18,662 nucleotides of DNA, taken from Synergistaceae bacterium. GTDB lineage: Bacteria; Synergistota; Synergistia; Synergistales; Aminobacteriaceae. Position 1 is the stretch's first letter; every line of letters starts with the position of its first letter. Made by a program: the position numbers and the translations under genes. The stretch lies in contig JAITPZ010000201.1 in NCBI GenBank assembly GCA_031289165.1, positions 1 through 18,662 on the forward strand, read 5' to 3'. A model generated the notes under the pieces. It saw only the letters and a program-made list of their open reading frames with translations, was not told the DNA's origin and searched no databases. This document shows, piece by piece, positions 8,138-15,270 of the stretch.

Positions 8138-9367
8138 ATGATGAAAAGCTGTTTCACGATGAAAAGGGCGATAATTTTTTCTCTGTTGATGGCGGCGCCG
8201 CTTCTCTTCTGCACGGCGCGGGCGCAGGCAAGCGCGGAATTGCACGAGCGCGCGAAGAACCTTTACGACGTGAGGGACTACCGGGCGGCGCTGAACCTCT
8301 GCGAAAGGATCCTGGCGAAAAACCCGGACGACGGCACGGCGGCGGACCTTTCCGCGTGGTGCCTCCGATATCTGGGAGAACGAAAGAGTGCCGAAGATAT
8401 GTACGAGAAGGCCCTCACGATGCTCAAAGGCGAAGACGCGGTGTGGGCTCTGATTGGCCTGGGGGAAATTTACCTGGACGGGGAGGTCTACGACAGGGCC
8501 CTGTCGCGCCTCCAGGAAGCTCTGCTGGCGGCGCCGAAGAATCAGGAGGCGTCAGAACGCGCCTCGCGGGGAATCGAACTGGCGAAGAAAGCTCTCGAAA
8601 AATCGAGCCCGGTGGAACGGCAGGTCACGCAGTTGAATGACGTCGAAGACAGGCAAAAAGAAGTATTCAACGTACAGAATACCGAGAATACCGCCGCGTC
8701 CGCGCCAGATCCGGATTCCGAGCCGCGAGAGACGAAGCCGCAGGTGAAGAGGGCAGCGGCGGAGGAAAAAAAGAAGGACGATAATGTGCGGCGAAAGGCT
8801 GGCCCCGCAAAGCCTCCGAAGACGCCCCAGCCCGGACAAAAAACCTCGCAATCGGAGCTTCCCGCCGGGAGTGAGCCCACGGTCGTTTATGGAGTGACGC
8901 TCAGGTCCAATATCGACGAGGCCCTGGATACTCTGAAGAAAAAAGGACACGTGACGGTAGACGCCCCTTTCCTCAAAAAAGGCAGGATGTATTACCCCCT
9001 GCGCGGGTTGCCGGCCGGACTCCCCAGGCCGCTGACCGATGGCGCGACGATGGTGCGTTTCTATATCACGGCCTACAACGAAGCCGTCCTGTCCGTTATT
9101 GTTCAGCTGGACTACGACCGGGGGCACTCCTTCGATGACGTGAAAAGCACGTTATGGAAAGCGTTTTATGAAATAACCGGCAAAAACGATACGCGCGGCG
9201 TCAGGACGTCGGACAACATGTTCAGTTACGAAGCGGGTGTGTCGCTCTCCAACTCCTGCGGGGTATGGATGTACGCGACGGACAAACTCGACGGAACGTA
9301 CAGCCTCGAGATAGAGCATGTTGACCTGACCAATCTCAGCTATTACTGGATGGCCGGAGGAAAGTAA
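8138..9367 (+). CDS. Exported TPR protein with a C-terminal unknown domain (paralog 2)
   Basis: The protein has 409 residues. AGAGGAG (8126-8132) lies just before ATG 8138 and overlaps the stop of the CHAT gene, so the two are coupled. ATG 8141 is an equally possible start. A signal peptide follows (core about 11-25, cleavage near ARA-Q at 29). Residues 33-155 are TPR-like and align with the protein at 2384: ELHERAKNLYDVRDYRAAL (34-52), then AWCLRYLG (73-80). Residues about 157-245 are a low-complexity Lys/Glu/Pro-rich linker, longer than in the paralog. The C-terminal domain (249-405) opens with VVYGVTLRSNIDEALDTL, the counterpart of YEVLGFRLGDPIRSVLDSL. The two small TPR proteins therefore flank the CHAT gene as a diverged pair, perhaps as alternative adaptors. 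That role is inferred. Confidence 0.85.
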   Translation: MMKSCFTMKRAIIFSLLMAAPLLFCTARAQASAELHERAKNLYDVRDYRAALNLCERILAKNPDDGTAADLSAWCLRYLGERKSAEDMYEKALTMLKGEDAVWALIGLGEIYLDGEVYDRALSRLQEALLAAPKNQEASERASRGIELAKKALEKSSPVERQVTQLNDVEDRQKEVFNVQNTENTAASAPDPDSEPRETKPQVKRAAAEEKKKDDNVRRKAGPAKPPKTPQPGQKTSQSELPAGSEPTVVYGVTLRSNIDEALDTLKKKGHVTVDAPFLKKGRMYYPLRGLPAGLPRPLTDGATMVRFYITAYNEAVLSVIVQLDYDRGHSFDDVKSTLWKAFYEITGKNDTRGVRTSDNMFSYEAGVSLSNSCGVWMYATDKLDGTYSLEIEHVDLTNLSYYWMAGGK

Positions 9368-9378
9368 AGGAGCGCCCT

Positions 9379-9420
9379 GAACTCCCTCAGGATACAGGGG
9401 GAGTTCGCCGGACGTTTTTT
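9379..9420 (+). terminator. Probable terminator of the CHAT unit
   Basis: GAACTCCCTC (9379-9388) pairs with GGGGGAGTTC (9397-9406) around an 8-base loop, with a single wobble. Six T residues follow at 9415-9420, eight bases after the stem. That spacing is longer than the textbook arrangement. It lies 12 bases after the stop of the second small TPR gene. Confidence 0.55.
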
Positions 9421-9480
9421 CATGCTTTTTTCCGTGTGTTTGCGATGGAACCCCCTCCCGGAGGCTTGAGGCCTGAATTA

Positions 9481-9509
9481 TTGACATTGGCTGAACATTG
9501 TCATATTAT
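9481..9509 (+). promoter_or_regulatory. Near-consensus sigma-70 promoter
   Basis: TTGACA (9481-9486), a 17-base spacer and TATTAT (9504-9509) give a perfect -35 box and a 5-of-6 -10 box. Transcription should begin near 9516. The next gene starts at 9993, so the transcript would carry a leader of nearly 480 bases containing repeat copy 1 and the predicted junction at 9766-9844. Confidence 0.65.
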
Positions 9510-9645
9510 TAGTCTATGTTTTCCACGCGCATAAATTGAGTTATGAAATATCAACGACGCGGATAAAAAGCGTAAATGTCGACCAGCAGATTGGGCGAGA
9601 GGGATGTTCTTTTGCCCCGAGCGATCACAGGTTGAAAGCGTATGA

Positions 9646-9750
9646 TATAGTGGTTTAACTTAAATTTACTATAAGAGGCTAAAAGTTTTCCTTGACCGTG
9701 AGTCGTTTTCAGCTATTCTGACTTCATGCTTTTTACCCGGATTCACTATA
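9646..9750 (+). repeat. 105-bp intergenic repeat, copy 1
   Basis: The element runs from TATAGTGG to CACTATA, so its ends are inverted (TATAGTG / CACTATA). It shares long blocks with copies 2 and 3: TGGTTTAAC, AGAGGCT, GTTTTCAGCT and GCTTTTTACC. Inside the left end, TATAGT (9646-9651) can pair with ACTATA. The weak hairpin CTT/GAG around GACCGT corresponds to CTC/GAG in copy 3. TTGACC with TATTCT 16 bases later could be a weak internal promoter. It lies about 240 bases before the GntP-type permease gene. Confidence 0.85.
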
Positions 9751-9765
9751 AAAGCTGTGTTTGCG

Positions 9766-9844
9766 GTTGTTCGTGCCTGACAATCGCACCGGCAAAGGTG
9801 GTGATTTTCAGCTTCATGTCCTGTACGATCGTACTACGAACAAC
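9766..9844 (+). promoter_or_regulatory. Possible three-way-junction leader RNA
   Basis: GTTGTTCGT (9766-9774) is exactly complementary to ACGAACAAC (9836-9844). Within it, AATCGCACC (9782-9790) pairs with GGT-GTGATT (9797-9806) with one bulge and a six-base loop. The perfect 12-bp palindrome GTACGATCGTAC (9823-9834) forms the third arm or could be a protein operator. The arrangement sits in the long untranslated leader of the permease gene. It matches no riboswitch class I recognise. Single-sequence folding by eye is weak evidence. Confidence 0.3.
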
Positions 9845-9992
9845 ACCATCAGGTTCCTCAGTTTGAAAGGGAAGTTCCGGTATTGTCTTTCGGTTTTCAA
9901 ACGCTTCACAATTTCTGTGTTTTCCTGTTTTCCTTATCCTGTTGCCAGATCTTTTCCGCACATTGAAAATATTGAAATAAGGAGGAACCAGC

Positions 9993-11294
9993 GTGAATGT
10001 GTCAATGATCGGTATTTTTGTCGGGCTTGCATTACTGATGTTTCTGGCCTACAGAGGAAATTCCATTGTTTGGGTGGCTCCTTTCTGCGCCGCCCTGGTT
10101 GCCGGAATGGGCGGTCTGGCTATTCTCGAGACCTATCTCGGCAGCTACATGCAGGGGCTTTCCAATTACGTTTTGCAGTGGTTTCCCGCGTTCTTTCTGG
10201 GGGCGGTGTACGGCAAGGTAATGGATATGACCGGCTCGGCCCGATCACTGGCGGACCGGCTGGTGAGTCTCGTCGGCGCGAAACGGGCAATTCTGGCGGT
10301 AACTCTTCCCTGCCTGCTCATGACTTACGGCGGTATTTCCCTGTTTGTGGTGGTGTTCGTCATCTACCCGATGGGCTACGCTATTTACCGCGCTGCGGAT
10401 CTTCCCCGGACGCTCCTGCCGGGGGCCATTGCTTATGGCGCTTTCGGCATCACCATGACGACCATTCCCGGCACCCCTCAGATCCAGAACCTGATCCCCA
10501 CCCAATTTTACGGCACCGATGCCATGGCCGCTCCGGTCATGTCCATCGTGGGCGCTATCCTCATCGGTATACCGGGTTATCTCTATCTGGAGTGGCGGGC
10601 ACGCAGGGTTCGCGCCCAGGGGCAGCACTTCGTGGAGGATTCCAAATTTGTGGAAGTCAGCCGCGAAGGGCCTCCGTTGCCCTCCTGGCACTGGCTCAGC
10701 GGCCTGTTGCCCATTATAACGGTGGTTATTGTACTCAACGTCCTGAAGCAGCATATCGTGGTCTCTCTGCTCAGCGGCATCGCGGTCTGCATCCTGATGA
10801 ACATTCAGCAGTTGAAGGTTATCCTTCCCGCCATCAGCGCGGGCGCCGAGGGGTCCCTGACCGCGATCATGAACACCTCCTGCGCCGTCGGTTTCGGGTC
10901 GGTGGTCAGAGCGGTTCCCGGTTTCGCGGCCCTCACGACGATCATGATGGATATGCCCGGCAGCATCCTGTTCTCCGAGGCGGTGGCCGTCAACGTTCTG
11001 GCCGGCGCAACCGGTTCCGCGTCCGGCGGCATGTCCATTGCCCTGAGCGCCCTGGCGCCCCAGTACCTGGAGAGAGCGCTTGCCCTGGGCATGAGTCCGG
11101 AGTTGTTGCACCGGATCGCGTCGCTGTCCTCCGGCGGTCTGGACACCCTTCCCCACAATGGCGCGGTGCTGACCCTGCTGGCGGTCTCTCACTGCACCCA
11201 TAAGGAATCCTACTGGGATGTCTGCGTCACCACCTGTATTATCCCGGTCATCATCTCGATGGGCCTGGCCTTGGTGTGGGGGGCTTTTCTGTAG
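9993..11294 (+). CDS. GntP-family permease (gluconate / 3-hydroxybutyrate type)
   Basis: The protein has 433 residues. GTG 9993 follows AAGGAGG (9979-9985) at a spacing of 7. It is an inner-membrane proton symporter-type carrier with about 11-12 hydrophobic segments (for example 5-20, 27-46, 64-75, 99-130, 182-200, 235-250, 412-431). Features I associate with GntP/D-beta-hydroxybutyrate permeases are TYGGISLFVVVFVIYPMG (111-128), the IPGTPQIQNLIPTQFYGTDA segment (158-177), and a late LPHNGAVLTLL (386-396). A MaoC-type hydratase gene follows 57 bases downstream without a terminator, then an acyl-CoA dehydrogenase with Etf. That context favours a short hydroxy acid such as 3-hydroxybutyrate over a sugar acid as substrate. 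The family assignment is firm; the substrate is inferred. Confidence 0.88.
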   Translation: MNVSMIGIFVGLALLMFLAYRGNSIVWVAPFCAALVAGMGGLAILETYLGSYMQGLSNYVLQWFPAFFLGAVYGKVMDMTGSARSLADRLVSLVGAKRAILAVTLPCLLMTYGGISLFVVVFVIYPMGYAIYRAADLPRTLLPGAIAYGAFGITMTTIPGTPQIQNLIPTQFYGTDAMAAPVMSIVGAILIGIPGYLYLEWRARRVRAQGQHFVEDSKFVEVSREGPPLPSWHWLSGLLPIITVVIVLNVLKQHIVVSLLSGIAVCILMNIQQLKVILPAISAGAEGSLTAIMNTSCAVGFGSVVRAVPGFAALTTIMMDMPGSILFSEAVAVNVLAGATGSASGGMSIALSALAPQYLERALALGMSPELLHRIASLSSGGLDTLPHNGAVLTLLAVSHCTHKESYWDVCVTTCIIPVIISMGLALVWGAFL

Positions 11295-11351
11295 GCGTCT
11301 GCGAAAAACGGGCCATCCATTTGAAAATCATTTTACAGGAGGAATTTCACA

Positions 11352-11771
11352 ATGACGATCGATGAAATGAAGGTAGGCGACTTCGCCACTTTTCAAAAAA
11401 CGCTCTCGGAATCGGATGTTTATCTCTTCGCCGGAGTCACGGGCGATCAGAATCCGGCGCATATCAACGAGGTTTACGCCAGCGGAACCTTCTTCAAGAC
11501 CCGCATCGTTCACGGAATGCTGACCGCGGGGCTGATTTCGACGGTGCTGGGAATGAAGCTGCCCGGCCCCGGAACCATCTATATGGAGCAGACTCTGAAG
11601 TTCACCGCCCCCACTCATATCGGCGACACCGTGGAGGCCCGGGCGGAGGTCTGCGAAATCCTGGCGGAGAAGAACATCGTGAAGCTGACGACCACCTGCA
11701 CCACCCAGGACGGCACGGTGGTGGCGACGGGAATGGCGACGGTCAAACCGCCGAAGGCGAAGAAGGCGTAA
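11352..11771 (+). CDS. MaoC/PhaJ-like (R)-specific enoyl-CoA hydratase
   Basis: The protein has 139 residues, about the usual length for single hot-dog PhaJ-type hydratases. AGGAGG (11337-11342) lies 9 bases before the ATG. The hydratase signature GDQNPAHIN (31-39) contains the expected catalytic pair Asp32 and His37, one residue off the positions known for Aeromonas PhaJ. HGML (51-54 region) and GDTVEARAEV in the second half also fit the fold. Known members interconvert (R)-3-hydroxyacyl-CoA and trans-2-enoyl-CoA. It is probably co-transcribed with the permease. With the downstream dehydrogenase it would link 3-hydroxybutyryl-CoA, crotonyl-CoA and butyryl-CoA. No CoA ligase or CoA transferase is seen here. 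Confidence 0.9.
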   Translation: MTIDEMKVGDFATFQKTLSESDVYLFAGVTGDQNPAHINEVYASGTFFKTRIVHGMLTAGLISTVLGMKLPGPGTIYMEQTLKFTAPTHIGDTVEARAEVCEILAEKNIVKLTTTCTTQDGTVVATGMATVKPPKAKKA

Positions 11772-11780
11772 GGAAGAAAG

Positions 11781-11885
11781 TATGGTGGTTTAACCTGAGT
11801 CTGCTGTTGAGAGGCTAAAAGCTTTCCTCGACAGCGAGCCGTTTCAGCTGTTCCAACTTTAGGCTTTTTACCTGAATTCGCTATT
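11781..11885 (+). repeat. 105-bp intergenic repeat, copy 2
   Basis: This copy begins 10 bases after the hydratase stop and ends 56 bases before the acyl-CoA dehydrogenase start. It is the most diverged at its ends (TATGGTGG ... CGCTATT), but it is nearly identical to copy 3 through CCTCGACAG-GAGCCG, TTTCAGCTGTTC and GGCTTTTTACCTGAATTC. The inner hairpin is strengthened here to CTCG/CGAG around ACAG. The pairing at the left end survives largely as G-U wobbles. Confidence 0.85.
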
Positions 11886-11940
11886 CGATGTCCGAAGTCA
11901 TCGGTGCGAGCGAAACAATAGAGTACTGGGGGATTGTGGA

Positions 11941-13080
11941 ATGAATTTTGAGCTGAGTAAGGAACATCAGATGGCCAGGGGCCTTTTCGAGGAGTTTGCC
12001 GAAAAGGAAGTACGCCCTCTGGCGCAGGAGATCGACGAGGAGGAGCGCTTCCCGTCGGAAACCGTGGAGAAGATGCAGCGTTACGGTTTTATGGGAATTC
12101 CCACCTCGAAGGAGTACGGCGGCCAGGGGTGCGATGTCCTGACCTATGTTCTGTGCGTCGAGGAGCTTTCCAAAGTTTGCGGAACGACGGGAGTCATCGT
12201 GTCCGCGCACACGTCGCTCGGGTGTGACCCGATCGAGAAGTACGGCACGGAGGAGCAGAAGAGGAAGTACCTCGTGCCCATCGCGTCGGGCAAGGCGCTG
12301 GCCTCGTTCGCGCTGACGGAGCCCAACGCCGGGACGGACGCCGCGGGGCAGCAGACCAAAGCCGTGCCGGACGGAGATCACTACGTGCTGAACGGCAGCA
12401 AGATCTTCATCACCAACGGCGGCCAGGCCGACACGTATATCGTTTTCGGCATGACCGACAAGTCCAAAGGAACCAAGGGCATTTCCGCGTTCATCGTGGA
12501 AAAGGACTTCCCGGGCTTTGGCGTCGGCAAAAAGGAGCTGAAGATGGGAATCCGCGGCTCCTCGACGATGGAGCTGGTGTTCCAGAACTGCATCGTTCCC
12601 GCGGGGAATCTGCTGGGCCAGGAGGGCAGGGGTTTTGGCATCGCGATGGGGACGCTCGACGGCGGGCGCATCGGTATCGCGGCTCAGGCGCTGGGCATCG
12701 CGGAGGGAGCTTACAGCGAGACGATAAAGTACGTTAAGGAGCGAAAGCAGTTCGGCTCGTCCATCGGGAAATTCCAGAACACCCAGTTCAGGATCGCCGA
12801 CATGTACGCCCGCATCGAGGCGGCGCGCTATCTGGTCTACAACGCGGCGATGATCAAGCAAAACGGGGGCAATTACGCGGTGGCCGCGGCGACGGCGAAG
12901 CTCTTTGCCGCGGAGACGGCGATGGCCGTCACGACGGAGTGCGTGCAACTGTACGGCGGTTATGGATACACCCGGGACTACCCGGTGGAGCGTATGATGC
13001 GGGACGCGAAGATCACGGAGATCTACGAGGGGACCAGCGAGGTCCAGCGTATGGTCATCTCCGGCGCGGCTCTGCGGTAA
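11941..13080 (+). CDS. bcd: Acyl-CoA dehydrogenase, butyryl-CoA dehydrogenase type
   Basis: The protein has 379 residues, typical for short-chain acyl-CoA dehydrogenases of anaerobes. ATG 11941 follows GGGGGAT (11928-11934). N-terminal helical domain: EFAEKEVRPLAQEIDEEERFP (about 18-38). Middle FAD-contact motif: FALTEPNAGTDA (123-134) and FITNG (156-160). C-terminal helical domain: RKQFGSSIGKFQ (268-279), QLYGGYGYTRDYPVERMMRD (336-355) and the catalytic base Glu363 in IYEGTSE. The protein strongly resembles clostridial and Megasphaera Bcd, which reduces crotonyl-CoA to butyryl-CoA with Etf. EtfB starts 12 bases downstream, so the three genes form one operon. Reductive butyryl-CoA formation is favoured, but oxidation of short acyl-CoAs cannot be excluded from sequence. 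Confidence 0.93.
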   Translation: MNFELSKEHQMARGLFEEFAEKEVRPLAQEIDEEERFPSETVEKMQRYGFMGIPTSKEYGGQGCDVLTYVLCVEELSKVCGTTGVIVSAHTSLGCDPIEKYGTEEQKRKYLVPIASGKALASFALTEPNAGTDAAGQQTKAVPDGDHYVLNGSKIFITNGGQADTYIVFGMTDKSKGTKGISAFIVEKDFPGFGVGKKELKMGIRGSSTMELVFQNCIVPAGNLLGQEGRGFGIAMGTLDGGRIGIAAQALGIAEGAYSETIKYVKERKQFGSSIGKFQNTQFRIADMYARIEAARYLVYNAAMIKQNGGNYAVAAATAKLFAAETAMAVTTECVQLYGGYGYTRDYPVERMMRDAKITEIYEGTSEVQRMVISGAALR

Positions 13081-13092
13081 GGGGGCGTTGTC

Positions 13093-13872
13093 ATGAAGAT
13101 TATCGTCTGCGTCAAACAGGTTCCCAACACCAACGAGGTCAGGCTGGATCAGAAAACGGGAACCCTGATCCGCGAGGGTGTGCCGAGCATCATCAACCCC
13201 GACGACAAGGCTGGCCTGGAGGCCGCTTTGAAGCTGAAAGACGGGCAGGGAGCGCACGTGACGGTTCTTTCGATGGGCCCGCCTCAGGCGGACGCCGCGC
13301 TTCGGGAGGCGCTGGCGATGGGCGCGGACGAGGCGATCCTGCTCTCGGACCGTCCGTTCGGAGGCGCCGATACGTGGGCGACCTCGTCCACTCTGGCCGC
13401 GGCCATCAAAAAACTGGACTACGACCTCATCATTACGGGAAGACAGGCCATCGATGGCGACACCGCGCAGGTGGGCCCGCAGATCGCGGAGCATCTGGGT
13501 ATCCCCAACATCAGCTACGCCGAGGAAATCAGGGTGGAGGGCGGATACGTCACCGTCAAACGGCAGTACGAGGACCGATACCACATCATCCGCGCGAAGC
13601 TGCCCTGTCTGCTCACCGCCCTGAGCGAGCTGGGGGCGCCGCGGTACATGACGCCAGCCGGCATCTTCGACGCGTGGAAAAAAGAGATTCCGGTGTGGAA
13701 GCGCCCCGACCTGACGATCGACGACTCGAACATCGGGTTGAACGGCTCGCCCACGCGGGTGAAGAAGTCGTTCACGAAGGCGGTCAGGGGCAAGGGAACC
13801 GTGATGACGCTGGACCCGGAGGAGTCCGTGAATTGGCTCCTCGAGCGGTTGAGCGAGAAGTTCATCATATAA
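13093..13872 (+). CDS. etfB: Electron transfer flavoprotein beta subunit (first copy)
   Basis: The protein has 259 residues; AAGGGGG (13079-13085) precedes the ATG. The N-terminus MKIIVCVKQVPNT and the block GTLIREGVPSIINPDDK (23-39) match the Etf beta of Bcd-Etf complexes in anaerobes. Nucleotide-binding and partner regions are visible as VLSMGPPQA (58-66), GRQAIDGDTAQVGPQ (116-130) and GLNGSPTRV (215-223). It pairs with the EtfA encoded 27 bases downstream and accepts or donates electrons for the dehydrogenase just upstream. Its resemblance to Clostridium and Acidaminococcus sequences makes flavin-based bifurcation (NADH to crotonyl-CoA plus ferredoxin) plausible. I infer this from similarity and gene order only. 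Confidence 0.95.
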   Translation: MKIIVCVKQVPNTNEVRLDQKTGTLIREGVPSIINPDDKAGLEAALKLKDGQGAHVTVLSMGPPQADAALREALAMGADEAILLSDRPFGGADTWATSSTLAAAIKKLDYDLIITGRQAIDGDTAQVGPQIAEHLGIPNISYAEEIRVEGGYVTVKRQYEDRYHIIRAKLPCLLTALSELGAPRYMTPAGIFDAWKKEIPVWKRPDLTIDDSNIGLNGSPTRVKKSFTKAVRGKGTVMTLDPEESVNWLLERLSEKFII

Positions 13873-13899
13873 CGCATACTGCGTGAAGGTGGTATTCAG

Positions 13900-14916
13900 A
13901 TGCAGATCGAAGATTACAGGGGCGTGTTCATTTTCGCCCAGCAGGTGGACAACAAACTGGCGGGGGTTTCTTACGAGCTTTTAGGTAAGGGCCGGGAACT
14001 GGCGGATGTACGAGGCAGCGAGGTCGTGGCCGTTCTCCTGGGCAGTAAGGTGGAAAACCTCGCCGAAAGCCTTGGGCAGTACGGGGCGGACCGCGTCGTC
14101 GTTGTGGACGACCCCGCGCTGGAGACCTACATGACCGAGCCGTACGCTTACGCTTTCTCCGAGGTCATAAAGAAGAACAAGCCGGAAATCGTGCTCTACG
14201 GCGCGACCGCAATCGGCCGGGACCTCGCGCCGAGGATTTCCGCGCGCATCCATACGGGCCTGACGGCCGACTGCACGGGGCTTGAAATCGAGCCGGAGAC
14301 CAATCACCTGTTGATGACCCGTCCCGCGTTCGGAGGGAACATCATGGCGACGATCGTCTGCGCGGAGTTCCGGCCTCAGATGGCGACCGTGCGGCCGGGC
14401 GTCATGCAGCGTAAGAAGGCCGACGCGCCGAAATGCCGGGTGGAGCGCATGGAGGTGAAGGACCTCGCGGCCCATCGCAACGTGGAGATTCTGGAAGTCG
14501 TGAAGAAGGTCAGCGGCAAAATGGACATTCAGGACGCGAAGGTGCTGGTGTCCGGCGGACGCGGAATGGGCAGCCCCGGGAACTTCACGATTCTGGAGGA
14601 ACTGGCGAAGGAACTGGGCGGAACCCTCTCCTCGTCCCGCGCGCCGGTGGACTCCGGCTGGGTGGAAAAGGACCGCCAGGTGGGTCAGACAGGCAAGACG
14701 GTGCGCCCCAACCTCTACATCGCCTGCGGGATTTCCGGAACGATCCAGCACCTGGCCGGAATGGAGGAGTCCGACATCATCGTGGCGATCAACAAGGACC
14801 CCGGCGCACCCATCTTCGAGGCGGCGGATTTCGGCCTCGTGGGCGACGCCCTCAAAATCGTGCCGCTCCTCACGGAGGCCATACGGCGCACGAAGGAAAG
14901 AAAAGCGACCGCCTGA
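13900..14916 (+). CDS. etfA: Electron transfer flavoprotein alpha subunit (first copy)
   Basis: The protein has 338 residues; AAGGTGG (13886-13892) precedes ATG 13900. N-terminal domain: YGATAIGRDLAPRISARIHTGLTADCT (about 100-126) and TRPAFGGNIMAT (140-151). C-terminal FAD domain: VSGGRGMGSPGNF (217-229), SSSRAPVDSGW (244-254), QVGQTGKTVRPNLYIACGISG (260-280), QHLAGM (283-288) and INKDPGAPIFEAADFGLVGD (297-316). All the usual FAD-contact segments are intact. No ferredoxin-like N-terminal extension is present, unlike some clostridial EtfA-type proteins. It ends the bcd-etfB-etfA operon. I see no obvious intrinsic terminator before the next promoter, only the palindrome GAGACGTCTC at 14921-14930. 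Confidence 0.95.
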   Translation: MQIEDYRGVFIFAQQVDNKLAGVSYELLGKGRELADVRGSEVVAVLLGSKVENLAESLGQYGADRVVVVDDPALETYMTEPYAYAFSEVIKKNKPEIVLYGATAIGRDLAPRISARIHTGLTADCTGLEIEPETNHLLMTRPAFGGNIMATIVCAEFRPQMATVRPGVMQRKKADAPKCRVERMEVKDLAAHRNVEILEVVKKVSGKMDIQDAKVLVSGGRGMGSPGNFTILEELAKELGGTLSSSRAPVDSGWVEKDRQVGQTGKTVRPNLYIACGISGTIQHLAGMEESDIIVAINKDPGAPIFEAADFGLVGDALKIVPLLTEAIRRTKERKATA

Positions 14917-14948
14917 TTCGGAGACGTCTCTGCGGAGCCACATGGAGC

Positions 14949-14977
14949 TTGACAGGTGCGATGGCGATGGCTAGAAT
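14949..14977 (+). promoter_or_regulatory. Strong sigma-70 promoter for the small membrane peptide
   Basis: TTGACA (14949-14954), a 17-base spacer and TAGAAT (14972-14977) give a perfect -35 box and a 5-of-6 -10 box. It starts 33 bases after the etfA stop. Transcription should start near 14984 and yield a leader of about 160 bases before the ATG at 15145. Confidence 0.7.
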
Positions 14978-15060
14978 CTTTGGTTGTCGACTTTGTTCGT
15001 AATTTTCCGCGGATTTGTGATTTATATTGTGTGTGTAAAGAACGGTCAACAGCCTGGGCG

Positions 15061-15111
15061 CCGCCGGGAATCCGTGAGGAACGGAGGGGGCGGGAGATTT
15101 TGTTTTTCCCG
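15061..15111 (+). promoter_or_regulatory. Leader with mutually exclusive hairpins
   Basis: CCGCC (15061-15065) can pair with GGCGG (15089-15093), enclosing the perfect hairpin TCCGT-GAGGA-ACGGA (15071-15085). Alternatively CGGGA (15091-15095) pairs with TCCCG (15107-15111). The two use the same bases, so they cannot coexist, as in switching leaders. The region lies between a strong promoter and a small gene. It matches no riboswitch class I know and may be coincidental. Confidence 0.25.
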
Positions 15112-15144
15112 GGTTTCAGATTTTTCGAAAGGAGTGGCTCGTCG

Positions 15145-15243
15145 ATGAGCGGAGTATTTGATTTTTTTGAGTTCGGCCTTCTCCTCGTTATTGTCATTTC
15201 TCTGCTTATTCGCGGGTCCTCTGTTCGGGTGGTCGGCGTGTAA
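15145..15243 (+). CDS. 32-residue single-pass membrane peptide
   Basis: ATG 15145 follows AAAGGAGTGG (15128-15137). The peptide starts MSGVFDFFEFG, has one hydrophobic segment at about residues 11-22 (GLLLVIVISLLI), and ends RGSSVRVVGV with two Arg after the helix. It has its own strong promoter, good ribosome binding site and strong terminator, which together make it a believable gene despite its size. The next gene encodes a YkvI-type membrane protein, so the peptide may be a small accessory subunit of that transporter, as small proteins are for some sodium symporters. It could also be a regulatory leader peptide or a type I toxin-like peptide. I recognise no family. Confidence 0.6.
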   Translation: MSGVFDFFEFGLLLVIVISLLIRGSSVRVVGV

Positions 15244-15270
15244 GCGTCGTTTCTTCAGGAAAAACACCGG

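Noticed and set aside
8138..8230. Lipoprotein signal in the second small TPR protein (Cys near the end of the hydrophobic core)
   Set aside because: The residues before Cys25 (LLF) do not fit a lipobox; an Ala-x-Ala signal-peptidase I site follows.
9761..11203. Long + strand frame across the permease region
   Set aside because: The region past 9993 is clearly the GntP permease in another frame; this frame reads as Arg/Gly/His-rich shadow sequence.
11881..13584. 567-codon minus-strand frame opposite bcd and etfB
   Set aside because: High-GC antisense shadow; both + strand genes there carry intact catalytic or cofactor motifs.
14921..14930. Perfect palindrome GAGACGTCTC upstream of the 14949 promoter as an operator
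   Set aside because: A single 10-bp palindrome in GC-rich DNA is expected by chance; no second copy or known site matches.
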